Assembly (NCBI GenBank): GCA_963784675.1
Contig: CAWASE010000002.1
Span: forward strand, 1 to 64,000
Reading direction: 5' to 3'
Length of the DNA: 64,000 nt
Source of the DNA: SCTD01 sp963784675
GTDB taxonomy: Bacteria > Actinomycetota > Actinomycetes > Mycobacteriales > SCTD01
Position 1 is the first letter of the stretch; the number at the start of each line of letters is the position of its first letter. Below, one piece after another: positions 18,961-26,990 of the stretch. A program made the position numbers and the translations under genes. Under the pieces are notes generated by a model, which had not been told where the DNA came from, made no database searches, and worked only from the letters and a program-made list of their open reading frames with translations.

Positions 18961-19869
18961 ATGGGACTTCCCCACCCTGAGCTCGACGCGCGCCGTCCGG
19001 CGCGTCTGGACGTCGGCGTCGTCGGCTGCGGTCGCGTCGGCAGCGTCCTCGGTGCGGCGCTCGCCCGGGCCGGCCACCGGGTCGTCGCGACGTCGGCGGT
19101 CTCCGCGGCCTCGCGGGACCGCGCCGCCGACCTGCTGCCGGGGGTCCCGGTCGTCGAGGTCGCGCAGGTGCTGGCCGCCGCCGACCTGGTGCTGCTCACG
19201 GTGCCCGACGACGCCCTCGCCGCTCTGGTCGACGGCCTGGTGCGCACCGGCGGCGTCCGGCAGGGCACCCTGCTCGCGCACACCAGCGGCGCGCACGGGC
19301 TGGCTGTCCTGGAGCCTGCGCTGCGCGCCGGGGCGATGCCGCTGGCGCTGCACCCGGTGCTGCCGTTCGCCGGCACGCGGATCGATCTGGAGCGGTTGCT
19401 CGGCACCTCGTTCGGCGTCACGGCGCCCGACGCGCTGCGCCCCGTCGCCGAGGCGCTGGTGGTGGAGATGGGAGGCGAGCCGGTCTGGCTCACCGAGCAG
19501 CAGCGGCCGCTGTGGCACGCGGCGCTGGCGCACGGCGCCAACCACCTCACGACGCTGGTGGCCAGCGCGGCCGACCTGCTCCGGGCCGCCGGGGTGGACC
19601 AGCCCGGGCTCGTGCTCGCGCCGCTGCTCGGCGCGGCCCTGGACGGAGCGCTGCGCGAGGGCGACGCCGCGCTCACCGGCCCGGTGTCCCGCGGCGACGC
19701 CGGCACGGTGCGGGCTCACCTGCAGGTGCTGGCCGAGCTCGCGCCGGAGGTGCTGCCGTCCTACGTGGCGATGGCCCGGCTGACGGCCGACCGGGCGATC
19801 GCTGCGGGTCGGCTCGATCCTGAGCGCGCCTGGACGCTGCTCGAGGTGCTGGGATCGGTGCCGCGGTGA
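18961..19869 (+). CDS. Rossmann-like DUF2520 oxidoreductase-type protein
   Basis: The 302-residue protein has an N-terminal dinucleotide-binding fold (VGVVGCGRVGSVLGAALARA, GxGxxG type), LVLLTVPDDALAALV and LLAHTSGAHGLAVL. Its C-terminal DUF2520 helical part contains LWHAALAHGANHLTTLV. It resembles 6-phosphogluconate/ketopantoate-reductase-like enzymes. Its conserved place directly before panC, overlapping panC by four bases (GTGA), has led to the suggestion that it takes part in pantoate supply; that is inference. The ATG at 18961 follows the divergent MidA promoter region. Confidence 0.88.
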   Translation: MGLPHPELDARRPARLDVGVVGCGRVGSVLGAALARAGHRVVATSAVSAASRDRAADLLPGVPVVEVAQVLAAADLVLLTVPDDALAALVDGLVRTGGVRQGTLLAHTSGAHGLAVLEPALRAGAMPLALHPVLPFAGTRIDLERLLGTSFGVTAPDALRPVAEALVVEMGGEPVWLTEQQRPLWHAALAHGANHLTTLVASAADLLRAAGVDQPGLVLAPLLGAALDGALREGDAALTGPVSRGDAGTVRAHLQVLAELAPEVLPSYVAMARLTADRAIAAGRLDPERAWTLLEVLGSVPR

Positions 19870-20825
19870 GCCCGACCACCGCGAAGGCGCGGCCGGCGGC
19901 ACCAGGCCCGGAGCCGCGGCCGATGCAGGTCGTCGCGAAGCGTTCGGACCTGGCCGCGGCCCGCGACGGCCTGCGCGGCCGGGTCGCCGTGGTCATGACC
20001 ATGGGTGCACTCCACGCCGGCCATGCCGAGCTCATCCGGCGCGCCCGGCAGCAGGCCGACGCCGTCATCGTGACGATCTTCGTCAATCCGCTGCAGTTCG
20101 GCGCCGGCGAGGACCTGGACCGCTATCCCCGCACGCTCGAGGCCGACCTGGCCGTGTGCGCCCGCGAAGGCGCCGACCTCGTCTTCACCCCCGGCCCCGA
20201 CGTGGTCTATCCCGACGGCCCCCCGCTGGTGCGCGTCAGCGCCGGCCGGCTCGGCGAGGTCTACGAGGGCGCGAGCCGCCCCGGCCACTTCGACGGAGTG
20301 CTGACCGTCGTCTGCAAGCTGCTGTCGCTGACCCGCCCCGACGTGGCGCTGTTCGGGCAGAAGGACGCGCAGCAGCTCGCCGGCATCCGCACGATGGTGC
20401 GCGACCTGGACCTGCCGGTCGAGATCGTCGCCGTCCCCACGGTCCGCGAGCCCGACGGTCTCGCCCTGAGCAGCCGCAACCGCTACCTCAGCGACGACGG
20501 TCGGGTCGCGGCGCTGGCGCTGTCCCGCGCGCTGGCCAAGCGCGACGTCGCTGCCGGGCTCGCGGTGCTGGCGGCCGAGCCCGGGGTCGAGCCGGACTAC
20601 CTTGCCCGGGTCGACAGCCGCACCTTCGCCGACGATCCCGACGGGGACCTGCTCGTGGTCGCCGCCCGGGTAGGTACCACCCGGCTGCTGGACAACCTGC
20701 TGCTCACCGCCCCGCCGCACGAGCCTGCCCTGCCCGACAGCCCTGCCCTGCCCGACAGCCCTGCCCTACCCGACAGCCCTACCCCGAACGACAGCCCCGC
20801 TTCCCCGACCGTCGAAGGACGCTGA
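19866..20825 (+). CDS. panC: pantothenate synthetase with repeat-bearing tail
   Basis: PanC condenses pantoate and beta-alanine with ATP to pantothenate, the coenzyme A precursor. The protein has VMTMGALHAGHAELIRRA with the HIGH-like adenylation motif, TIFVNPLQFGAGEDLDRYP, GHFDGVLTVVCKLL, LFGQKDAQQL and ALSSRNRYLS. After the enzyme ends (LLDNLLLTAP) there is a 35-residue tail built from four copies of a six-residue unit (ALPDSP and variants) before the stop, five bases upstream of panD. GTG 19866 overlaps the DUF2520 stop. The tail is not part of the usual family length. Confidence 0.96.
   Translation: MSPTTAKARPAAPGPEPRPMQVVAKRSDLAAARDGLRGRVAVVMTMGALHAGHAELIRRARQQADAVIVTIFVNPLQFGAGEDLDRYPRTLEADLAVCAREGADLVFTPGPDVVYPDGPPLVRVSAGRLGEVYEGASRPGHFDGVLTVVCKLLSLTRPDVALFGQKDAQQLAGIRTMVRDLDLPVEIVAVPTVREPDGLALSSRNRYLSDDGRVAALALSRALAKRDVAAGLAVLAAEPGVEPDYLARVDSRTFADDPDGDLLVVAARVGTTRLLDNLLLTAPPHEPALPDSPALPDSPALPDSPTPNDSPASPTVEGR
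20724..20795 (+). repeat. 18-bp tandem repeat in the 3' end of panC
   Basis: Four head-to-tail copies of an 18-base unit (cctgccctgcccgacagc) lie at 20724-20741, 20742-20759, 20760-20777 and 20778-20795. The first two are identical, the third differs by one base and the fourth by four. The unit is in frame, so copy number change would lengthen or shorten the PanC tail by six residues without breaking it. The divergence gradient suggests stepwise duplication. Confidence 0.9.
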
Positions 20826-20829
20826 CGCC

Positions 20830-21297
20830 GTGTACCGCACCATGCTCAAGAGCAAGATCCATCGCGCGACCGTGACGCAGGCCGACCTGCACTACGTCGG
20901 CAGCGTCACCGTCGACGAAGACCTGATGGACGCTGCCGACCTCCTGGCGGGCGAGCAGGTGGCGATCGTCGACGTCACCAACGGGGCGCGGCTGGAGACC
21001 TACGTCATCGCGGGTCAGCGCGGCAGCGGCGTCATCGGCATCAACGGTGCTGCGGCGCGGCTGGTGCACCCGGGTGACCTCGTCATCCTCATCGCCTACG
21101 CGCAGATGGAGGATGCCGAGGCCCGGCGCTACCAGCCACGCGTGGTCTTCGTCGACGCCGACAACAGCGTCATGGGCCTGGGCTCGGACCTGGCCGACGC
21201 GCTGCCGGGCAGCGGACTGGTCCGTGGGGACGTGCTCGCCAACCCGCTCGCCGCTCGCTCGGGCAGCTACGACGACGACCCGACGCTGGTCTGGTGA
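20830..21297 (+). CDS. panD: aspartate 1-decarboxylase
   Basis: PanD decarboxylates aspartate to beta-alanine, the second substrate of PanC. The proenzyme starts MYRTMLKSKIHRATVT and carries the self-cleavage site YVGS, with Gly24-Ser25; Ser25 becomes the catalytic pyruvoyl group. Further landmarks are DLLAGEQVAIVDVTNG, YVIAGQRGSGVIGINGAAA and GDLVILIAYAQM. The 155-residue product is slightly longer than usual because of a C-terminal extension. It follows panC by four bases. Confidence 0.96.
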   Translation: MYRTMLKSKIHRATVTQADLHYVGSVTVDEDLMDAADLLAGEQVAIVDVTNGARLETYVIAGQRGSGVIGINGAAARLVHPGDLVILIAYAQMEDAEARRYQPRVVFVDADNSVMGLGSDLADALPGSGLVRGDVLANPLAARSGSYDDDPTLVW

Positions 21298-21325
21298 CCG
21301 CGCCAGCGCACGGCCGGCCTGCGCC

Positions 21326-22948
21326 ATGAGCGCCAGGCGCCTGCTGGCGCCGGAGCCCGGGTGGACGATCGCCGCGGACGTCGTGGTCGTCGGCTCCGGG
21401 GTCGCCGGGCTGACGGCTGCGTTGCACGCCGCGGACGCCGTCGGTGCGGACGGTCGCGTGCTGGTCGTGACGAAGGTGCTCGTCGGGGACGGCTCGACCA
21501 GGTGGGCGCAGGGCGGCGTCGCGGCGGCGCTCAGCCCTGAGGACAGCCCCGAAGACCACCTGCGCGACACGCTGGAGGCCGGCGCCGGCCTGTGCGACGA
21601 GGACGCCGTCCGCGTGCTCTGCACCGAGGGCCCGGCGCGGCTGCGCGAGCTGATCGCGCTCGGCGCTGCGTTCGACCGTGACGCCGCCGGCGAGCTCTCG
21701 CTGACCCGCGAGGGCGGCCACCACCGCGATCGCATCGTGCACGCGGGCGGCGACGCCACCGGCGCGGAGGTCTCGCGCGCCCTGGTGGCTGCGGTCAAGG
21801 CGCACCGGCAGATCGAGCTCATCGAGCACGCCCTGGTGCTCGACCTGCTGCGCAGCGCCGACGGCCGCGCCGCCGGCCTCACGCTGCACGTGCTCGGCGA
21901 GGGGACGCAGGACGGCGTCGGCGCGGTCCACGCGCGAGCCGTCGTGCTCGCGACCGGGGGGATGGGGCAGGTGTACGCGAGCACCACCAATCCTTCCGTC
22001 GCCACGGGTGACGGCGTTGCGCTGGCGCTGCGGGCCGGTGCCGCCGTGGCCGACGTCGAGTTCGTGCAGTTCCACCCGACGTCGTTGTTCCTGGGCTCCG
22101 CCGCGGCGGCCGGGCAGCAGCCGCTCATCTCCGAGGCCGTCCGCGGTGAGGGTGCGTTCCTCGTCGACGTGGCCGGCGAACGGGTCATCACCGTCGCCGA
22201 CCACCCGCTCGCCGACCTGGCGCCGCGCGACGTCGTCGCGAAGGCCATCCACCGCCGCATGCTCGAGCGCGACGACGACCACGTGCTGCTCGACGCCCGC
22301 CATCTGGGCGCCGACCTGCTGCTCAGCCGCTTCCCGACCATCGTCGCCCGGTGCCGGGAGGCCGGTGTCGATCCGGTGACCGAGCCGATCCCGGTCACGC
22401 CGGCCGCCCACTACGCCAGCGGTGGCGTGCGCACCGACCTGCACGGCCGCACCGACGTCGCGGGGCTGTACGCCTGCGGCGAGGTGGCCTGCACCGGTGT
22501 GCACGGGGCGAACCGGCTGGCCTCCAACAGTCTGCTCGAGGGGCTGGTGTTCGCCGCCCGCATCGGCGCCGACCTCGCTCGTCACCTGCCCCCGCAGGCC
22601 CCGCCGCTCGTGCCCGACGGTCCGGGGACGCTGCTGGACGCCTCTGTCCGCCTCGACCTGACTGCCGCGATGACGCTGGGCGCGGGCGTGCTGCGCTCGA
22701 AGGAGACGCTGACCCAGACGGCCGAGGCGCTCGACGTGCTCGCCCTGCGGGCCAGCACCGAGCCGGGGCCTGCCGCGTGGGAGACCACGGATCTGCACGC
22801 CGTCGCCGTGGCCCTGACCGCCGCCGCGCTGCGCCGCGAGGAGACCCGTGGCTCGCACTGGCGCGAAGATTTCCCCGACACCGAGCCGGGTTGGCACGGT
22901 CACCTCGTGACGACTGTCGCCGGCACGTCCTACGAGCCGGTCCCGTGA
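21326..22948 (+). CDS. nadB: L-aspartate oxidase
   Basis: NadB oxidises L-aspartate to iminoaspartate with FAD and passes it to quinolinate synthase in NAD synthesis. The protein starts MSARRLLAPEPGWTIAADVV. It has the FAD site VVVGSGVAGLTAALHA, RWAQGGVAAALSPEDSPEDH, REGGHHRDRIVHAGGDATG, ATGGMGQVYASTTNP and the C-terminal GVHGANRLASNSLLEGLVF. The stop overlaps the nadC start (GTGA). No nadA is in the window, so quinolinate synthase must lie elsewhere. Confidence 0.96.
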   Translation: MSARRLLAPEPGWTIAADVVVVGSGVAGLTAALHAADAVGADGRVLVVTKVLVGDGSTRWAQGGVAAALSPEDSPEDHLRDTLEAGAGLCDEDAVRVLCTEGPARLRELIALGAAFDRDAAGELSLTREGGHHRDRIVHAGGDATGAEVSRALVAAVKAHRQIELIEHALVLDLLRSADGRAAGLTLHVLGEGTQDGVGAVHARAVVLATGGMGQVYASTTNPSVATGDGVALALRAGAAVADVEFVQFHPTSLFLGSAAAAGQQPLISEAVRGEGAFLVDVAGERVITVADHPLADLAPRDVVAKAIHRRMLERDDDHVLLDARHLGADLLLSRFPTIVARCREAGVDPVTEPIPVTPAAHYASGGVRTDLHGRTDVAGLYACGEVACTGVHGANRLASNSLLEGLVFAARIGADLARHLPPQAPPLVPDGPGTLLDASVRLDLTAAMTLGAGVLRSKETLTQTAEALDVLALRASTEPGPAAWETTDLHAVAVALTAAALRREETRGSHWREDFPDTEPGWHGHLVTTVAGTSYEPVP

Positions 22949-23835
22949 CGCTCTCCGACGCCACGCGCGTTGCCCTCGAGGCGGCCGGGCTGGACGAGGC
23001 GTACGTCGTCGATCTGGTGCAGCGGGCCGTCGCCGAGGACCTCGACGGCGGTGTCGACGTCACCTCCGTCGCCACGGTGCCCGAGACGCTGCGCGGCACC
23101 GCGGCGTTCGTGCCGCGACAGGCTGGAGTGGTCGCCGGGACGAGCGTCGCGATGGCTGTGCTGGACCTTGTCGTCCCGGACGTCGAGCACCGCATCATCG
23201 GCCGTGACGGCGTGCAGGTGCGGCCGGGTGAGCACGTGCTCGACGCCGTCGGGCCGGTGCGCCAGCTGCTGACCGCCGAACGCACCGCGCTCAACCTGCT
23301 CTGCCACCTGTCGGGCGTGGCGACGCTCACCCGCGCGTGGGTCGATGCCGTCGAGGGCACCGGCGCGCGCATCCGCGACACCCGCAAGACCACGCCGGGG
23401 CTGCGCCGGCTGGAGAAGCACGCGGTGCGGTGCGGTGGCGGGGTCAACCACCGGATGTCGCTGTCGGACGCGGCGCTGGTGAAGGACAACCATGTCGTCG
23501 CGGCCGGCGGGGTGCGCGCCGCGTTCGAGGCGGTGCGCCGCTCGTTTCCTGGGGTGCCGGTGGAGGTCGAGTGCGACACCGTCGAGCAGGTCCGTGAGGT
23601 GCTGGCTGCCGGCGCCGATCTGGTGCTGCTGGACAACATGGACCTGGCGCAGACCCGAGCCTGCGTCGCGGCGTGCCGTGAGGCCGGTGTGCTGACCGAG
23701 GCGTCCGGCGGGCTGTCGCTGGACCGCGCGCGGGCGATCGCCGAGACCGGGGTCGACTTCCTGGCGATCGGCGCGCTGACGCACTCTGCGCCGGTGCTGG
23801 ACCTCGGCGTCGACCTGACCATCGGCGGCGCGTGA
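22945..23835 (+). CDS. nadC: nicotinate-nucleotide pyrophosphorylase (carboxylating)
   Basis: NadC converts quinolinate and PRPP to nicotinate mononucleotide with loss of CO2. The 296-residue product has VAEDLDGGVDVTS, LLTAERTALNLLCHLSGVAT, IRDTRKTTPGLRRLEKHAV with basic substrate-site residues, GGGVNHRMSLSDAALVKDNH and VEVECDTVEQ. It ends with DFLAIGALTHSAPVLDLGVD. The GTG start overlaps nadB, and the stop overlaps coaX (TGATG), so nadB-nadC-coaX are co-translated. Confidence 0.97.
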   Translation: MTLSDATRVALEAAGLDEAYVVDLVQRAVAEDLDGGVDVTSVATVPETLRGTAAFVPRQAGVVAGTSVAMAVLDLVVPDVEHRIIGRDGVQVRPGEHVLDAVGPVRQLLTAERTALNLLCHLSGVATLTRAWVDAVEGTGARIRDTRKTTPGLRRLEKHAVRCGGGVNHRMSLSDAALVKDNHVVAAGGVRAAFEAVRRSFPGVPVEVECDTVEQVREVLAAGADLVLLDNMDLAQTRACVAACREAGVLTEASGGLSLDRARAIAETGVDFLAIGALTHSAPVLDLGVDLTIGGA

Positions 23836-24590
23836 TGCTGCTGACCGTCGATGTCGGCAACACCAACACCGTCCTCGGCCTGTTCGACGGGGACCGTCTC
23901 TACGACTCCTACCGCTTCAAGACCGATCAGCGGGTCACTGCGGACGAGCTCGCGCTGATGTTCCGCGGGCTGCTGCAGGGGCACCCGGCGCCGGACGGGG
24001 TGGCCGTCTGCTCGACCGTCCCGAGCGTGCTGGACGAGCTGCGGCGCATGTTCGACCGCTACTTCTCCGACGTGCCGACCGTCATCGTCGGTCCCGGTGT
24101 GAAGACGGGGGTGCCGCTGCTGTACGACAACCCTAGAGAGGTGGGCCCGGACCGCGTCGTCAACACGCTCGCCGCCCACACCCTTTACGGCGGCCCGGCC
24201 GTGGTCGTCGACTTCGGTACCTCGACCAACTTCGACGTGGTGAGCGCGAAGGGCGAGTTCCTCGGCGGCGCGCTCGCGCCGGGCATCGAGATCAGCGTGG
24301 ACGCCCTGGCCGCCCGGGCGGCCCGGCTGTTCAAGGTCGAGCTGGTCGAGCCCCGCTCGGTCATCGGCAAGACCACGGCGGAGGCACTGCAGTCTGGCCT
24401 GCTCTACGGCTTCGCCGGTCAGGTCGACGGCATGGTCGCGCGCATCGCCGACGAGCTCGGTGAGCGGCCGGTGGTGCTGGCCACCGGCGGCCTGTCGCAT
24501 CTCATGATCACCGTCTGCGAGACGCTGGACCATCATGAGCCCGACCTCACCCTGCACGGTCTGCGCTTGGTCTACGAGAAGAACTGCTGA
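23835..24590 (+). CDS. coaX: type III pantothenate kinase
   Basis: CoaX phosphorylates pantothenate as the first committed step of coenzyme A synthesis. The 251-residue protein has the ASKHA-fold phosphate motif LLTVDVGNTNTVLGLFDG, then NPREVGPDRVVNTLAAHTL, VVVDFGTSTNFDVVS, GGALAPGIEISVDALAARAA and GFAGQVDGMVARI. The ATG at 23835 overlaps the nadC stop; an in-phase GTG lies one codon upstream. Together with panC and panD this block makes and activates vitamin B5. The gene is convergent with the DUF222 gene 38 bases away. Confidence 0.96.
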   Translation: MLLTVDVGNTNTVLGLFDGDRLYDSYRFKTDQRVTADELALMFRGLLQGHPAPDGVAVCSTVPSVLDELRRMFDRYFSDVPTVIVGPGVKTGVPLLYDNPREVGPDRVVNTLAAHTLYGGPAVVVDFGTSTNFDVVSAKGEFLGGALAPGIEISVDALAARAARLFKVELVEPRSVIGKTTAEALQSGLLYGFAGQVDGMVARIADELGERPVVLATGGLSHLMITVCETLDHHEPDLTLHGLRLVYEKNC

Positions 24591-24628
24591 CTCGCCGTAC
24601 CTGCTCCCTGGCTCGGTGGAGGTCCACG

Positions 24629-26212
24629 TCAGAAGACCGGTTTCCGGCGCCAGCCGTGTGCGTCGAGCCACCGGCCGTCCTTGAGCCTGACGGGGTGGCC
24701 GGTGTGGAGCAGGTGGTGGGTCTGTTCGCAGAGCAGGACGGTGTCGGTGACGCTGGTGGTGCGGGAGGCAGCCCAGGGGGTGGCGTGGTGGGGGATGAGC
24801 GGATGTCCGGGCCCGCGGGTGCAGCCGGAGCCCTGGCAGTGACCGCCGGTCTCGACAGCCTTGGCGTGTCGTTCGTGGGCCTTGAGGGTGCGTTCGGTGT
24901 GGCTGGTCTGCACCACTCTGCCGCCGAGGCCGAGGACGAAGCGGGTGACGGCGCTGTCGCACCACCAGCGACGGACCAGGCTGCGGGGCAGGACGGTTCC
25001 GGAAGCGGCGACGGCCCCGAGGGTGCCGGGGGCGCCGTGGAGGCTGTCCAGGCCGACGGTGACCTGGATCTGCGGGGCAGTCTTGCCGCGTCGTCCGGTG
25101 GCGCCGGAGCTCAGATGGCGCCGCAGTCCGTTGCGGAGGGCGTCGTGCCGACGTTGCGCCAGGGTGCGGGGCCCGGGACACCAGCCGTCGCCGAACAGCG
25201 GATCGCCCGGGTCGTGCTCGGGGGTCGAGGATCCGGCGGCAGCGGGGTCGGGGGGTGTGCCGACCAGGCCGTCGGCGCCGTCCGCGGAGCTCCAGCCGTC
25301 GGCGCGGGCCGCCCGGTAGGCGTCGGTGTCGAGCGGGTTGTCCGGGTCGACGCTCATCTCGGCGGTCAGCAGGGTGTGCAGGAGCTCACCGGTCTCCAGG
25401 TCGAGCTCGCCGGTGCTGACGTACCAGCCGCTGCCGTCGCTGTGACGACGGAGGCTCAGACCGCGGCGGGCGTGCTGATCAGCGGCCTTGCGTTCGAGCA
25501 GGCTCGGGACGACGGCGTCGACGAGCCGGGCGAGTGCGGGGCCGACCTGGGCGGACTCGAGGTGGCTGGCGAGCAGGACGAAGGCGCCTTCCAGCCGGGC
25601 TGCCTGGCTCGAGGGCAGGTCCGCGATGTCCTGGAGCTGGGCGAGGAGCGAGCTCAGGCGTGGGTCGTCGTCGTCGAGTCCGGCCCAGCTCTGGAGGACC
25701 AGCTGCCGGACGCCGTCGAGGACGACAGCCTGCACGACGGCTTCGCCGTCCTGGCCGTCGATGCGTCCGTCCGGCCGGTCGACGAAGCGCCGGACGGTGA
25801 CCAGGGCGGCGGCGACCCTGGCGGCGACGGCGACACTGAGCAGCCCGGTCTCGACCGCGGACCGTAGGCACGGCAAGGTCGTCATCCGCCGGGCCAGCGC
25901 GACCTCGCCGGCGCCCAGGCTGGTGCCTTGTGCGGCGACCCACGCGGGGGTGGACGGTGCGCCGTCGGCCTCGTGCAACCGCCGCAGGTCGACATCGGCC
26001 AACCGCCCCAGCGTCAACGCCCGCAGCCGCTCACCCAAGGCGAGCAGGGCGGCGGTGTCGGCCAGGGCGACGGACGCGGAGAGGTCCGCCGGGACCTGCG
26101 CCGCGACGGCTTCGACGCCCAGGAGCAGCGTCCGGACTGCCGGCGAGACGTCCGACGACGGCGCGGCAAGCAGCAGGGAACCTGCAACGTGACTGCGATC
26201 GGATTCGAACAC
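24629..26212 (-). CDS. DUF222 / HNH-type protein (13E12-like), LexA-controlled
   Basis: This 527-residue protein belongs to the DUF222 plus HNH family of actinobacteria (13E12 repeat family in mycobacteria). The long helical DUF222 part carries RLADVDLRRLHEADGAPST and ARRMTTLPCLRSAVETGLLS. The HNH-like end is CQGSGCTRGPGHPLIPHHATP then VLLCEQTHHLLHTG. The usual asparagine between the histidines is replaced (SVTDTVLLC where SLDNLVLLC is common), so nuclease activity is uncertain. The GTG at 26212 lies inside a perfect LexA box and seven bases after a -10 element, and there is no ribosome site. This fits a leaderless, DNA-damage-induced mRNA. A longer frame to 26272 exists but would start upstream of the promoter. 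Confidence 0.88.
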   Translation of the reverse strand: MFESDRSHVAGSLLLAAPSSDVSPAVRTLLLGVEAVAAQVPADLSASVALADTAALLALGERLRALTLGRLADVDLRRLHEADGAPSTPAWVAAQGTSLGAGEVALARRMTTLPCLRSAVETGLLSVAVAARVAAALVTVRRFVDRPDGRIDGQDGEAVVQAVVLDGVRQLVLQSWAGLDDDDPRLSSLLAQLQDIADLPSSQAARLEGAFVLLASHLESAQVGPALARLVDAVVPSLLERKAADQHARRGLSLRRHSDGSGWYVSTGELDLETGELLHTLLTAEMSVDPDNPLDTDAYRAARADGWSSADGADGLVGTPPDPAAAGSSTPEHDPGDPLFGDGWCPGPRTLAQRRHDALRNGLRRHLSSGATGRRGKTAPQIQVTVGLDSLHGAPGTLGAVAASGTVLPRSLVRRWWCDSAVTRFVLGLGGRVVQTSHTERTLKAHERHAKAVETGGHCQGSGCTRGPGHPLIPHHATPWAASRTTSVTDTVLLCEQTHHLLHTGHPVRLKDGRWLDAHGWRRKPVF

Positions 26213-26220
26213 ATGTTCGA
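26205..26220. promoter_or_regulatory. LexA (SOS) box over the DUF222 start codon
   Basis: The 16 bases TCGAACACATGTTCGA form a palindrome with TCGAAC and GTTCGA arms and four central bases. This equals the mycobacterial SOS box TCGAAC-N4-GTTCGA and also fits the Gram-positive form CGAAC-N4-GTTCG. It shares one base with the -10 element and covers the GTG start at 26210-26212, so bound LexA would block transcription initiation. Confidence 0.88.
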
Positions 26221-26247
26221 TACTACCAGAACGGTGGTGAAGGTCAA
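26220..26247 (-). promoter_or_regulatory. sigma-70-type promoter of the DUF222 gene
   Basis: On the minus strand TTGACC (26247-26242) and TAGTAT (26225-26220) are spaced by 16 bases and are good -35 and -10 matches. The GTG start follows the -10 after seven bases, which is where transcription would begin. The mRNA should therefore be leaderless. Confidence 0.7.
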
Positions 26248-26560
26248 GCACTTCCCGCAGGACAGAGGACACGTGCTAGCGGTCCCGGTGGAACCACGGG
26301 TGCGGTCTGAGCTGCGGCGCAGGCAGGCCTTCGGTGGCGTGCAAGGAGCAACCCCACCGATCCGCGGGTCTGGCTGGTGACTTTCGGTGAGCACGGTCGA
26401 CCCGGGCCGACGGCCCTCAGCACGACTGGACCGCACGTCCCGGCCGGCCTGTGTGCCGCGTCCAGAGCGCGCCACCCCGGGTGGGCGCTGGCAGCGACTA
26501 CGGTCGGGCCGGATCCGGGTGAGGAGGTCTCGTCCGGACCGCACAGGAGGCGAGCCAGCG
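26248..26560. other. intergenic stretch without a recognised gene
   Basis: These 313 bases lie between the divergent DUF222 and VOC genes. Open frames here show no protein similarity that I recognise, and codon use is not gene-like. The right end holds the VOC ribosome site (caggagg at 26543-26549). No RNA gene, repeat or riboswitch is visible. Confidence 0.5.
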
Positions 26561-26947
26561 ATGAGGCTGCACCACGTCCAGGTCGCCTGCCCGCCGCAGG
26601 CGGAGGACGCCGCGCGTCGCTTCTACGCCGACGGGCTCGGTCTGACGGAGGTGGCCAAGCCGCCGGAGCTTGCCGCCCGCGGTGGCGCCTGGTTCCGTGC
26701 GCTGGCCGACGACGGCGAGATCACGGCCGAGGTGCACGTCGGCGTCGAGGACCCGTTCGTGCCGGCCCGCAAGGCGCACCCTGCGTTCGTCGTGGTCGAC
26801 GTCCCGGCCCTGGACGAGGCGGCGGAGCGGTTGCGCACGCTCGGCTTCGCGATCGACGAGGGGCAACGGCACACGCTGGAGGGGTATGAGCGCTTCCACA
26901 CCGCCGACGGGAGCGGCAATCGCGTCGAGGTGCTGGCACCTGCCTGA
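26561..26947 (+). CDS. VOC superfamily protein
   Basis: This is a 128-residue single-module protein of the vicinal oxygen chelate fold, starting MRLHHVQVACPPQAEDAARR with RFYADGLGLTEVAKPPEL next. A second strand set (AFVVVDVPALDEAAERLRTL) ends in ERFHTADGSGNRVEVLAP, typical of glyoxalase/bleomycin-resistance-like proteins. Histidine and glutamate ligands of a metal site are plausible. The substrate is unknown. A clear ribosome site stands 11 bases before the ATG. The gene is convergent with a methyltransferase gene. Confidence 0.82.
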   Translation: MRLHHVQVACPPQAEDAARRFYADGLGLTEVAKPPELAARGGAWFRALADDGEITAEVHVGVEDPFVPARKAHPAFVVVDVPALDEAAERLRTLGFAIDEGQRHTLEGYERFHTADGSGNRVEVLAPA

Positions 26948-26990
26948 ACCCGCAGGACCGAGCGCGAGCGCGGTCAGCCCGCCCCCAGGC

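Noticed and set aside
22395..25181. A 928-residue minus-strand frame opposite nadB, nadC and coaX
   Set aside because: Three well-recognised plus-strand genes fully explain this DNA; the minus frame is low-complexity.
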